Positions 55,043 through 63,017 of a DNA stretch of 64,000 bases are shown in pieces. Numbering within the stretch: position 1 is the first letter of the stretch; the number at the start of each line of letters is the position of its first letter. A model generated the notes under the pieces. The model did not search any database, was not told the DNA's origin, and saw only the letters and a program-made list of their open reading frames with translations. Origin of the DNA: Sphingobium naphthae (GTDB lineage Bacteria > Pseudomonadota > Alphaproteobacteria > Sphingomonadales > Sphingomonadaceae); assembly GCF_020782235.1 (NCBI RefSeq), contig NZ_JAJGNO010000011.1, positions 1-64,000 of the forward strand, written 5' to 3'. The position numbers and the translations under genes were made by a program.

Positions 55043-56227
55043 ATGCGCAGCCTGATTTCGGCCACCCTGCTGCTCGCGCTGGCGAGCGCGCCGGCGCAGG
55101 CGCAAAGCTGGTCGCGCAGCTGGATGGCCGCGCCCCTGGTGTCCCGCACCGCGCCCGAAAAGCGCCCCGACCTCAGCGATCGCACGCTGCGGCAGGTAGT
55201 GCGCATCTCGACCGGCGGCGATCGCATCCGCCTGCGCCTCTCCAACGAAATGTCGACCCGGCCGCTGCTGCTGGGCGCGGTTCATGTCGCGCTTGCCGGC
55301 GCCAATGGCGAGACCCTGCCCGGCACCGACCGGGTCGTGACCTTCAACCAGGCGCAGGGCGCCACCGTTCCCGCCCGCGCGCCGCTGCTCAGCGATCCGA
55401 TCGCCATGCCGGTCAAGCCGCTCGCGCGCATCGCCATCAGCATCCATCTGCCCCAGGGCGCGCCCGACGCCACGGTCCACAGCTATTCCGCCGCCACCGG
55501 CTGGACCGCGCCGGGCGACCAGACCGCCGCCACTAGCCTGACCGACGCCACCACGCTGGGCCCGCGCGTTATCATCACCGGCGTGGAGGTCGAAAATCGC
55601 AAGCCCGCCCGCACCATCGTCACCCTGGGCGATTCGATCACCGACGGCGTGCGCGCCACGCCCGACAGCGACCGCCGCTGGCCCGACCTGCTCGCCGAGC
55701 GGCTGCAGCGCGGCGGCATGACGCTGACCGGCGTCGCCAATGCGGGGATCAGCGCCAACCGCCTCCTGTCCGAAGGCGATGGCTACAACGCCCTCGCCCG
55801 CTTCGACAGCGACGTGCTGGCGGTGCCGGGCGTCAGTCATGTCGTCATCCTCGAAGGCGTCAACGATCTGGGCGCCGCGGCGCGCGACCAGCAACCGATG
55901 CTGCCGCCCGCCGCCATCATCGGCGCCTATCGCCAGATGATCGCGCGCGCGCACGATCGGGGCGTCAAGGTGATCCTGGCGACCATATTGCCCTATAAGG
56001 GCGCAGGCTATTGGAACGCGGCGGGCGAAGCCAGCCGCGTCGCCATCAACGACTGGATCCGCACCAACAGGGAAGCGGACGGCTATGTCGATCTTGCTCA
56101 GGCCATCGCCGATCCCGCCGACCCGGCGCGCATGGCCAGGGCCTATGATGTCGGCGACGCACTCCACCCCAATGATGCGGGCTTCCGCGTCATGGCCGAT
56201 GCGATCGACTTGTCTTTGTTCCGATGA
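55043..56227 (+). CDS. Secreted SGNH/GDSL esterase of the pectin locus
   Basis: This exported SGNH hydrolase of 394 residues has a signal peptide (MRSLISATLLLALASAPAQA). An N-terminal beta domain with RQVVRISTGGDRIRLRLSNE resembles carbohydrate-active esterases of the XynE type. The catalytic blocks are TLGDSITDGVRATP with the Ser, NAGISANRL, LEGVNDLGA and DALHPNDAGFRVM with the Asp-His pair. It is probably a second acetylesterase acting on pectin or hemicellulose oligomers. Its stop overlaps the GH43 start as ATGA. Confidence 0.85.
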   Translation: MRSLISATLLLALASAPAQAQSWSRSWMAAPLVSRTAPEKRPDLSDRTLRQVVRISTGGDRIRLRLSNEMSTRPLLLGAVHVALAGANGETLPGTDRVVTFNQAQGATVPARAPLLSDPIAMPVKPLARIAISIHLPQGAPDATVHSYSAATGWTAPGDQTAATSLTDATTLGPRVIITGVEVENRKPARTIVTLGDSITDGVRATPDSDRRWPDLLAERLQRGGMTLTGVANAGISANRLLSEGDGYNALARFDSDVLAVPGVSHVVILEGVNDLGAAARDQQPMLPPAAIIGAYRQMIARAHDRGVKVILATILPYKGAGYWNAAGEASRVAINDWIRTNREADGYVDLAQAIADPADPARMARAYDVGDALHPNDAGFRVMADAIDLSLFR

Positions 56228-57189
56228 TCGCGGCGCTCCTGCTGCTGGCCGCCGCCGGCCCGCCGGTCGCGCCCCGGCCCCTCTACCGCGATCCCGTCCA
56301 TGACGGCGCGGCCGACGCCTCGACCGTCTATGACAAGGCGACCGGCGAATGGGTGATGTTCTACACCAACCGCCGCGCCGACCTGCCCCGCGCCGATGAC
56401 GAGGATGTGCGCTGGGTCCATGGCACCGCCATCGGCACCGCGCGGTCGAAGGACGGCGCGCGCTGGCGCTACAGCGGCACGGCAGCGATCCCCGAACGCT
56501 GCACCGGCGCCACCCTCTGGGCGCCCGAGGTGCAATGGCTGGACGGGCAATGGCATATGTGGCTGACGGTCGTGCCCGGCGTTTTCCGCGACTGGAACGC
56601 CCCGCGCTTCATCGTCCATCTGACCAGCCCCGACCTTGCGTCATGGACCTGCGGCGAGCGGCTCGATCTCGGCTCCGACCGCGTCATCGACGCCAGCGTG
56701 CTGGCGCTGCCAAAGGGCGGCTATCGCCTCTTCTTCAATGACGAGCGCCAGGACAAGGCGATCGTCACCGCCGACAGCCCGGATCTTGTCCACTGGACGC
56801 TCGGCCAGCGGCTGACGCGGACGCCGGGCGAAGGGCCCAAGGCGTTTCGCTGGAAGGGACGGACCTGGCTCATCTCCGACGCCTGGAAGGGGCTGCTCGT
56901 CATGCGCTCCGACGATGGCGGCGACAGCTGGACGACCCAGCCCGGCCATATCCTGGCGCAGCCCGGCCGCCATCCCACCGACCGCGCCAAGGGGCAGCAT
57001 CCCGACATCATCGTGGCGGGGGACCACGCCTATATCCTCTATTTCGTCCATCAGCATGGCGAGGCGGAGGCGAAGGCCGATCCCGAATGGGGCCGCCGCA
57101 CCGTGATCCAGATCGCCGAGCTTTGCGAGGAGGACGGCATCATCCGCGTCGATCGCGACGCGCCGGTCATCGTCCACCTGACGCCCTGA
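56224..57189 (+). CDS. GH43-like five-bladed propeller glycosidase
   Basis: This exported protein of 321 residues has a short signal (MIAALLLLAAAGPPVA). The five-bladed propeller shows the GH43 pattern: YRDPVHDGAADASTVYDKAT, GATLWAPEVQWLDGQWHMWL, DRVIDASVLALPKGGYRLFF and HPDIIVAGDHAYILYF. Members of this fold remove arabinose or galactose from pectin side chains. The exact catalytic acids are not assigned. It is coupled to the upstream esterase gene by a 4-base overlap and followed by the lacI-type gene. Confidence 0.75.
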   Translation: MIAALLLLAAAGPPVAPRPLYRDPVHDGAADASTVYDKATGEWVMFYTNRRADLPRADDEDVRWVHGTAIGTARSKDGARWRYSGTAAIPERCTGATLWAPEVQWLDGQWHMWLTVVPGVFRDWNAPRFIVHLTSPDLASWTCGERLDLGSDRVIDASVLALPKGGYRLFFNDERQDKAIVTADSPDLVHWTLGQRLTRTPGEGPKAFRWKGRTWLISDAWKGLLVMRSDDGGDSWTTQPGHILAQPGRHPTDRAKGQHPDIIVAGDHAYILYFVHQHGEAEAKADPEWGRRTVIQIAELCEEDGIIRVDRDAPVIVHLTP

Positions 57190-57204
57190 TCGCTCGCCGA
57201 TTTT

Positions 57205-57228
57205 CCTTGGCCGCGAAAGCGGCTAAGG
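57205..57228 (+). promoter_or_regulatory. GAAA-capped hairpin covering the LacI-type gene's ribosome binding site
   Basis: CCTTGGCCGC (57205-57214) pairs with GCGGCTAAGG (57219-57228) around GAAA, ten base pairs with one G-T. The AAGGA box of the gene (57225-57229) lies in the right arm and the ATG is at 57239. Outer arms CGCCGA/TCGGCG extend the fold. It could limit translation of the regulator, or act as a terminator of the operon before it. Confidence 0.5.
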
Positions 57229-57238
57229 ATCGGCGACG

Positions 57239-58282
57239 ATGCAGAAACACGACCGCAAGCCGCCCACGATCAAGGATGTCGCCGCCCATGCCGGCGTATC
57301 GGTCATGACCGCATCGCGCGCCATCAACGGCAAGGCGCTGGTCAGCGCCGGTGCGCGCGAAGCGGTGGCGCAGGCGGTCAAGGCGCTGGGCTATGTCCCC
57401 AACGCCTCGGCCCGCGCGCTCGCCGGCAGCGCGGATCGCCGCGTCGCCCTGCTGCACAGCAACAGCACCACCTCCGCCTATCTGGGCGAATTGCTCCTGG
57501 GCGCGCTGGCGGAAGCGCCGCAGCGCCACCTGCATCTGGTGGTCGAACAATGCGCGCCCGGCGCCTTCGCGCAGGAAATCGTCGATCAGGTGGCGCAGGC
57601 GCATGTCGCCGGCGTCATCCTGCCGCCGCCCCTGTGCGACTGGTCGGAGCTGGTCGAACAGCTGGCGCAGCGCGACATCCTCGTCGTCGCCATCGCGCCC
57701 GACCGGGACGGGCCCGACATGCTGTCCGTGGGAACCGATGATCGCCACGCCGCCTATGACCTCACGCGCCATCTGGTCGACCTCGGCCATCGCCGCATCG
57801 GCTTTATCGAAGGCAATCCCCGCCACCGCGCCAGCGCGCGCCGCCTGCAGGGATTTCGCGACTGCCTTGCCGACCATGGCATCGCCGCCGATGCAGCGCT
57901 GGTCGCGCCGGGCGACTTCTCCTTCCGCTCGGGCCTCGACGCCGCCGAACAGCTGCTCGGCCTCGACACGCCGCCCACCGCCATCTTCGCCTGCAATGAC
58001 GACATGGCGGCCGCCGCCATCACCGTCGCGCATCAGCGCAAGCTCAACGTGCCGGGCGACATCAGCATCTGCGGCTTCGACGACACCCCGCTCGCCAGCG
58101 CCATCTGGCCCGCGCTCACCACCATCCGCCAGCCGATCCGCGACATGAGCCGCGAAGCGATCGGCCTGCTCGGCATGCGCTTGCGCAGCCCGGATGACGG
58201 CGCGCACGGCGTCATCGGCAAGGTGAAGCTCGACTATCAGCTGATCCGCCGCCAATCGGACGCAGTGCCGGCGCGGCATTGA
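57239..58282 (+). CDS. LacI-family transcriptional regulator
   Basis: This DNA-binding regulator of 347 residues has the LacI helix-turn-helix at the N-terminus (TIKDVAAHAGVSVMTASRAI), the hinge (GYVPNASARALAGS) and a periplasmic-binding-protein-like effector domain (VSVGTDDRHAAYDLTRHLVD, AIFACNDDMAAAAITVA, DISICGFDDTPLASAIWPAL). The effector is probably a sugar from the pectin pathway. It ends the pectin operon and converges on the alpha/beta hydrolase gene of the rhamnose operon with 6 bases between stops. The palindromes with a CACATTGTGG core are candidate operators. Confidence 0.92.
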   Translation: MQKHDRKPPTIKDVAAHAGVSVMTASRAINGKALVSAGAREAVAQAVKALGYVPNASARALAGSADRRVALLHSNSTTSAYLGELLLGALAEAPQRHLHLVVEQCAPGAFAQEIVDQVAQAHVAGVILPPPLCDWSELVEQLAQRDILVVAIAPDRDGPDMLSVGTDDRHAAYDLTRHLVDLGHRRIGFIEGNPRHRASARRLQGFRDCLADHGIAADAALVAPGDFSFRSGLDAAEQLLGLDTPPTAIFACNDDMAAAAITVAHQRKLNVPGDISICGFDDTPLASAIWPALTTIRQPIRDMSREAIGLLGMRLRSPDDGAHGVIGKVKLDYQLIRRQSDAVPARH

Positions 58283-58288
58283 TCGCGG

Positions 58289-59107
58289 CTACAGGAATCC
58301 CACCTGCCGCAGCCAGGCTTCGCACAGGCGCGGCCAGAGCGACACCGGCCGATCCGGCGTGTGGAGCGCGAACCCATGGGGGGCGTCGGCAAAGACATGA
58401 AGTTCGCTGCTGCCGCCCGCGTCCCTCAGCGCGTCGTGCAGCCGCTGGGCGTTGATGGCGGGCACGACCGGATCGTTGCCGGCATAGACGATGAAGGTCG
58501 GCGGCGGATCGGGCAACAGCTGGGCGTCGGGCTGCAACGCATCATAGAGCGCCTGCTTTTCCACCGGCGGCAGCGGCGGCTTGTCCCGCACGATGGTGCG
58601 GCCCTTGGCATTGGTGGAAACCGGCGCATAGCCGATCACCATGACGTCCGGCCGTTGCGCCTCCGCCGTCCCCCATGCCGCGGGATAGCGGGCGGCGAGG
58701 CAGGCGGCCAAGTGCCCGCCCGACGACAGGCCGATGACGCCCAGCCCCCGATCGGCCAGGCCGCTCCCCCGGATCATCGCCATCGCCGCCAGCGCATCGT
58801 CCAGCGGCGCGGACGGGCCGGTGCCCGCGTGGGGAAAGCGGTGGATGAGGACAAAGGCATGATAGCCAAGGCCGTTCAGCCAGCGCGCCACCTGCACGCC
58901 CTCGCGCCCCGCCATCAGTGCCGTGTAGCCGCCCCCGCCCAGCACCAGCATCGCCCGGCCATTGGGCGCATCGGGCGCATAGCCCAGCAGCACCGGCCGC
59001 TCGACCGCGCTGACGACCGCCGCTTCGGGCGCCGCGGCTTCATCCTCCAGCGTGAACGCGCCGCCTTGCGCCGCGCGCAGCGGCCAGACCAGATCAGCAG
59101 CCAGCAT
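58289..59107 (-). CDS. Alpha/beta hydrolase (acetylxylan esterase-like)
   Basis: This esterase of about 272 residues has the alpha/beta-hydrolase signs: oxyanion-hole strand AMLVLGGGGYTALMA, nucleophile elbow GLSSGGHLA near residue 130, YAGNDPVVP with the Asp and DAPHGFAL with the His. It resembles the BD-FAE/acetylxylan esterase group. No clear signal peptide is present, so it is probably cytoplasmic and deacetylates imported sugars. The start at MLAADLVW has GGAGGTGC upstream and overlaps the end of the preceding GH43 gene. It is the last gene of the lactonase-rhaT-GH43 operon. Confidence 0.85.
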   Translation of the reverse strand: MLAADLVWPLRAAQGGAFTLEDEAAAPEAAVVSAVERPVLLGYAPDAPNGRAMLVLGGGGYTALMAGREGVQVARWLNGLGYHAFVLIHRFPHAGTGPSAPLDDALAAMAMIRGSGLADRGLGVIGLSSGGHLAACLAARYPAAWGTAEAQRPDVMVIGYAPVSTNAKGRTIVRDKPPLPPVEKQALYDALQPDAQLLPDPPPTFIVYAGNDPVVPAINAQRLHDALRDAGGSSELHVFADAPHGFALHTPDRPVSLWPRLCEAWLRQVGFL

Positions 59108-60137
59108 CGCGCACCTCCATCGGACAGCCATGAGTGGGATAGGCCTCGCCATCCAGCTCCACCGCTTCGCGCACCACCTCCACCCGGTCGCCCGCGTCGC
59201 GCATCTCGTAGAATTTGGCGAGCGCTCGCTTGAAGGGCCGGTGCAGCACCAGCATCAGCCGCCCGTCGAACGCGCGGAACATCATGCCATGGCCGCTATC
59301 CTGCTCGACCAGCGGCCCCAATTGCGTCCATGGCCCCGCCAGCGTTCCGCTTTCCGATCGCGCCTGCGCCTGGACATAGCCATGCCTGCCCCAGCTCGAC
59401 CACAGCATCAGCAGCGCGCCGTCCTTCGTACGCAGCAGTTCCGGCCCATCGGTGACATAGCCGGTATCGCCCTCGGGCTGTTTCTGCCCCACCACCCAGT
59501 CGGCCGCATCAGCGCGGAACAGGATGCGGGGCTTGCCGGCCGGCGACAGATCATCCTTCAGCGGCAGCGCCTCCATCGTGCCGACGCCTTGTTGCAGCCA
59601 TTCATGCGCATAGACCATCCACGGCTTGCCCGCCGCATCGACATGGAGCGTGCCGTCAAGCGTCATGTCCCCCGGCGGCGTCGGCGGCTCGCCCTTGTGG
59701 ATCAGGCTGTAGGGCCCGTCGATCCGGTCCGCCACCGCCAGCAGCGTCGCGCGGCGATAGAGCGGGCGCTTGCCCGGCGATGGCAGGGCCGCAGCCTCAT
59801 TGTGGAAGGTCGCGAACAGATACCAGCGCCCCTTCCACCTGTGGACCTCCGGCGCCCAGCCGCCCTCCTTCGCCCACACATCCTGGGGCAAGGCGAAGAC
59901 CAGCTTGGGCCTTTGCCAATGGGCCAGGTCGCCGCTGGCATAGGCCATGATGCCGGTGCGACGGTCGCCGGTGACGGCCGGGTCGTTCCTGGAAAAAAGC
60001 CAGTAGGTCCGGCTCTGCGCTTCCGCCACCACCCAGGGATCGTGGATGCGCAGATGCGACGTCAGCAGCGGCGCGTCGGCCAGCGCCGGCGCCGGCGCGG
60101 CAAGGCTCAGCAGCAGCGCGGCGATCGGCCAGCGCAT
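59094..60137 (-). CDS. GH43-family glycosidase, exported
   Basis: This 347-residue propeller enzyme has a signal peptide (MRWPIAALLLSLAAPAPALA). The pattern is LRIHDPWVVAEAQSRTYWLF (with the first Asp), then EGGWAPEVHRWKGRWYLFAT, TLDGTLHVDAAGKPWMVYAH (second Asp), VTDGPELLRTKDGALLMLWS and DSGHGMMFRAFDGRLML (with the conserved His). Family 43 enzymes of this type act on arabinan or galactan side chains. The start overlaps the RhaT stop (TGATG), so it is translationally coupled. Confidence 0.9.
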   Translation of the reverse strand: MRWPIAALLLSLAAPAPALADAPLLTSHLRIHDPWVVAEAQSRTYWLFSRNDPAVTGDRRTGIMAYASGDLAHWQRPKLVFALPQDVWAKEGGWAPEVHRWKGRWYLFATFHNEAAALPSPGKRPLYRRATLLAVADRIDGPYSLIHKGEPPTPPGDMTLDGTLHVDAAGKPWMVYAHEWLQQGVGTMEALPLKDDLSPAGKPRILFRADAADWVVGQKQPEGDTGYVTDGPELLRTKDGALLMLWSSWGRHGYVQAQARSESGTLAGPWTQLGPLVEQDSGHGMMFRAFDGRLMLVLHRPFKRALAKFYEMRDAGDRVEVVREAVELDGEAYPTHGCPMEVRDAGC

Positions 60138-61201
60138 CAGCCCGCCATCCGGTTGCCATAGCCGATGATCAGCGTCGCGACGATCAACAGCGCGACGCCG
60201 CTCCACACCATGCGGCGCACCGCCGGCGCGGCGTCCTTCCATTCGCGAAAGGCAAAGCCCCAGCAGGTGCCGAAGATGATGATCGACGCCATGTGCAGCG
60301 TCCAGCTGGAAAAGCCGAACCGCCCCATCTGGCTTTCGCCCATCGTGTAGAAGAAGAACTGGAAATACCAGGCGGTGCCCGCCAGCGCGCAGAGCAGGAA
60401 ATTGGGCAGCAGCCTGGGCCGCTGGCCGCTGGCGTCCGGCGCGCCGGCCCATTGCCCGGCCGACTTGTTCTTCGCGATCAGCCAGCCGCACCACAGCGCA
60501 TTGGTGATGAGCCCGCCGAACATCACGAGGCACAGCGTCGGCAGCCCGGTCCATAATGGCCCGGTCCCTGCCGCCGCCGACAGCGCCTTGACCGGCTCGC
60601 CCGCCGCCAGGCCAAAGGCGAAGCAGCTCGACATGATGCCGGAAAAGATGGCGACGGCGATGCCTTTGCGGAAATCGAACTCGGCGACGGCCGCGGCCTT
60701 CTGCGCCGGGGACAGCGCCGCATCCTTGCGCGCGCCGGCGCGAGCGACGACGATGATGCCCGCCAGCGTAACCGCCAGCCCCAGCAGCACGATCTGCCCA
60801 TGCGTGGTCCCGGCGATCTCGCGCATGAACGTGCCCTCGAAGATCGGCGGGATCAGCGTGCCGAACACGGTGCACAACCCCAGCACCACCGCCATGCCGA
60901 GCGAGAGGCCGAGATAGCGCATGGTGAGGCCATAGGTCAGGCCGCCAAAGCCCCAGAGAAAGCCGAAGAAGACGCACCAGCCGACAATGGAGGACGGCAC
61001 CTGCGCCATCACCCCCATCAGGTCCCGCGTCTGCACCGCGGCGAAGAACCAGGGCGCGATCACCCAGGAGAAAATCCCGCCGGTCAGCCAGAAAATCTCC
61101 CAATTCCAGCGTTTGACGCCGCGATAGGGCACATAGAAGCTCGCCGAGGCGAAGCCGCCCAGCCAGTGAAACAGCACGCCGAGCAGCGGATTGGGGGTCA
61201 T
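60137..61201 (-). CDS. rhaT: L-rhamnose-proton symporter
   Basis: This ten-helix inner-membrane protein imports L-rhamnose with a proton. The family features are clear: GVLFHWLGGFASASFYVPYR near the N-terminus, KRWNWEIFWLTGGIFSWVIA, GLTYGLTMRYLGLSLGMAVV and AFGLAAGEPVK, with FFFYTMGESQMGRFGFSSWT towards the C-terminus. It has 354 residues, near the usual 344. The start overlaps the lactonase stop as ATGA and the stop overlaps the GH43 start. The usual rhaBAD partners are absent; it is paired with oxidative-pathway genes instead. Confidence 0.95.
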   Translation of the reverse strand: MTPNPLLGVLFHWLGGFASASFYVPYRGVKRWNWEIFWLTGGIFSWVIAPWFFAAVQTRDLMGVMAQVPSSIVGWCVFFGFLWGFGGLTYGLTMRYLGLSLGMAVVLGLCTVFGTLIPPIFEGTFMREIAGTTHGQIVLLGLAVTLAGIIVVARAGARKDAALSPAQKAAAVAEFDFRKGIAVAIFSGIMSSCFAFGLAAGEPVKALSAAAGTGPLWTGLPTLCLVMFGGLITNALWCGWLIAKNKSAGQWAGAPDASGQRPRLLPNFLLCALAGTAWYFQFFFYTMGESQMGRFGFSSWTLHMASIIIFGTCWGFAFREWKDAAPAVRRMVWSGVALLIVATLIIGYGNRMAG

Positions 61202-62100
61202 AGGTCAAGTCCCAGGCGATAGAGGCGATTGGCGTTGCCGCCGAACAGGGCGCGGCGGTCCGCTTCGGGAAAATCCGCGACGATGGCGTGATAGGCTTCC
61301 ATGTAGCGGTCGATCGGACCGAACAGCTTGTCAGTCGGCGTGTCGCTGGCGAAGGCGCAGCGCTCCACGCCGAACAGGTCGATCGTCTCCAGCACCAGAT
61401 GCGCGACGGTCTCGCGGCTCCAGTCGCGGCGGATGAAGCCCATGCCCGACAGCTTGACCGCGACATGCGGCAAGCGGCTGAGCGCCGTCATGCCCGCGCG
61501 CCACATGTCCAGCCCGTCGGCGTCGGTCAGCACCGGCATCCCCATATGGTTGATGATCACGGGAATGTCGGGGTGCCGCTCGATCAGGGAGGCCAGGCCC
61601 GGCATCTGCCCGGGATAGCATTGCAGGTCGAAAGACAGGCCATATTTTGCGAGCAGGGCATAGCCCGCCTGCCACTGCGGATCGACGGTCAGGTCGACCG
61701 GGCCATAGGTCCGGCGCGGGTCGGCATGCCAGTTGACGATATGGCGGATGCCCTTGACGCGCGGATGCGCGGCCTGCGCGGCCAGCAGGGCATCGAGATC
61801 GGGATCGTTCAGCGCGGCAAAGGCGACGATGCCGGTCGGCAGCCCCTCGATCTGGGCGAGGCCATCCAGCCACTGCGTCTCGCGCAGCGCGCTTTCCGCC
61901 GCCGCGCCCGCATCGACATGCACCGCGCCCACGACATTCCATCGCGCCAGGTCCGCGCGATAGTCGGCAACGCCATAATCCCGCGCGATCGGCGCGACGC
62001 TGCCATTGGGCCCATCCTCGGCGAAAGGCGGGCTCAGCCAGTCATAGCGTATGTGGTTCAGGTCCCACAGATGGATATGCGCATCGACAAAGGGAATCAT
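61198..62100 (-). CDS. Amidohydrolase-fold lactonase, probably L-rhamnono-1,4-lactonase
   Basis: This COG3618 amidohydrolase of 300 residues has the metal-binding start VDAHIHLWDL. Further motifs are VGAVHVDAG, GIRHIVNWHADPRRTY, FDLQCYPGQM, PVIINHMGMPV and RCAFASDTPTDK with the final Asp. Within this family, sugar lactonases open L-rhamnono-, L-fucono- or D-galactono-lactone. The neighbours (RhaT, and the SDR, FAH and dehydratase genes on the same strand) point to L-rhamnono-lactone, step two of the oxidative pathway. It starts its own operon behind a REP-like element. Confidence 0.85.
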   Translation of the reverse strand: MIPFVDAHIHLWDLNHIRYDWLSPPFAEDGPNGSVAPIARDYGVADYRADLARWNVVGAVHVDAGAAAESALRETQWLDGLAQIEGLPTGIVAFAALNDPDLDALLAAQAAHPRVKGIRHIVNWHADPRRTYGPVDLTVDPQWQAGYALLAKYGLSFDLQCYPGQMPGLASLIERHPDIPVIINHMGMPVLTDADGLDMWRAGMTALSRLPHVAVKLSGMGFIRRDWSRETVAHLVLETIDLFGVERCAFASDTPTDKLFGPIDRYMEAYHAIVADFPEADRRALFGGNANRLYRLGLDL

Positions 62101-62125
62101 CCCATCCTCTCCCGTCAGATACTTG

Positions 62126-62203
62126 CCGTTCGCCCTGCGCTTGTCGAAGGACTCCGCGTCTTTTCAAGACAATGAAGGACTTCGACAGGCTCAGCCCGAA
62201 CGG
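62126..62203. repeat. REP-like inverted repeat between the lactonase and SDR genes
   Basis: CCGTTCGCCCTGCGCTTGTCGAAGG (given here as its parts CCGTTCGCCCTGCGC and TTGTCGAAGG) at 62126-62150 is answered by the inverted, slightly different TTCGACAGGCTC and AGCCCGAACGG at 62181-62203. The 30-base spacer includes two copies of GAAGGACT. This is the common intergenic palindrome of sphingomonads; it may also stop or stabilise the upstream transcript. Confidence 0.75.
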
Positions 62204-62267
62204 GGAAGTGGAAGTATAAAACGAGGCGCGCCGGGCTCTTGCCGGCCGGTCGCGCCCCATTATCGCG

Positions 62268-63017
62268 TCAGAATGTCGTGCGCCCGCCCGACGTGTCGAA
62301 GGTCGACGCCGTAGTGAAGCTGCACTCCTCGCTCGCCATGAAGCACACCATCGCCGCAGATTCCTCGACCAGGCCCAGCCGCCCCATCGGAATTTTCGAG
62401 CGCATATAATCGACCTGGCTTTGCGGCAGCTGATCCAGGATCGGGCTTTCGAACGTCGCGGGCGTCAGCGCATTGGCGATAACGCCCTTGCCGGCCAGTT
62501 CCTTGCCCAGGCTCTTGGTGAAGCCGATCACCCCCGCCTTGCTCGCCGAATAGGCGCTGGCGTTGGGATTGCCCTCCTTGCCCGCGACCGACGCCAGATT
62601 GACGATCCGGCCATAGCCATTCTCCAGCATGAACGGCACGACCGCCCGGTTGCAGTAGAAGAGGCCATTCAGATTGATGTCGATCACACGCTGCCAGCTA
62701 TCGAGCGGATAATCCCATACCGTAGCGGTCGCGCCGGTGATGCCGGCCGAACAGACCAGGATGTCGATCTTGCCCAGCGCCGCCGCGCTGTCCTTGGCGG
62801 CGGCGGCGACGGCGGCCTCGTCCGACACGTCCAGCGCCTGTACATGAGTCGCGCCGATCTCGTCCTTCGTCGCGTCCAGCGCATCGGCATTGAGGTCCCA
62901 CAGCGCCACCTTGCCGCCCTCGGCGACGATGCGCGCCGCGACCTGCTTGCCTAGGCCCGACGCGCCGCCGGTGACGATGGCGCAGCGGCCTTCAAAGCGT
63001 CCGGGAAAGACGCTCAT
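62268..63017 (-). CDS. SDR dehydrogenase, probably L-2-keto-3-deoxyrhamnonate 4-dehydrogenase
   Basis: This classical short-chain dehydrogenase of 249 residues has the cofactor motif VTGGASGLGKQVAARI, CSAGITG, the catalytic Ser in NLASVAGKEGNPNAS, YSASKAG with Tyr and Lys, and an acidic residue after beta-2 (ALWDLNADAL), which indicates NAD. In the Sphingomonas oxidative rhamnose pathway an SDR oxidises L-2-keto-3-deoxyrhamnonate at C4, and here it sits beside the FAH hydrolase of the next step, with the ATGA overlap expected of a coupled pair. L-rhamnose 1-dehydrogenase, also an SDR, is the alternative. Confidence 0.82.
   Translation of the reverse strand: MSVFPGRFEGRCAIVTGGASGLGKQVAARIVAEGGKVALWDLNADALDATKDEIGATHVQALDVSDEAAVAAAAKDSAAALGKIDILVCSAGITGATATVWDYPLDSWQRVIDINLNGLFYCNRAVVPFMLENGYGRIVNLASVAGKEGNPNASAYSASKAGVIGFTKSLGKELAGKGVIANALTPATFESPILDQLPQSQVDYMRSKIPMGRLGLVEESAAMVCFMASEECSFTTASTFDTSGGRTTF

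Noticed and set aside
53381..56167. A 928-codon minus-strand open frame
   Set aside because: Complement of the MFS and SGNH genes; Gly/Arg/His-rich with no motif.
59094..61466. A single 790-residue fusion protein on the minus strand
   Set aside because: The long frame joins the GH43 gene to out-of-frame shadows of rhaT and the lactonase; the GH43 signal peptide at 60137 marks the true start.
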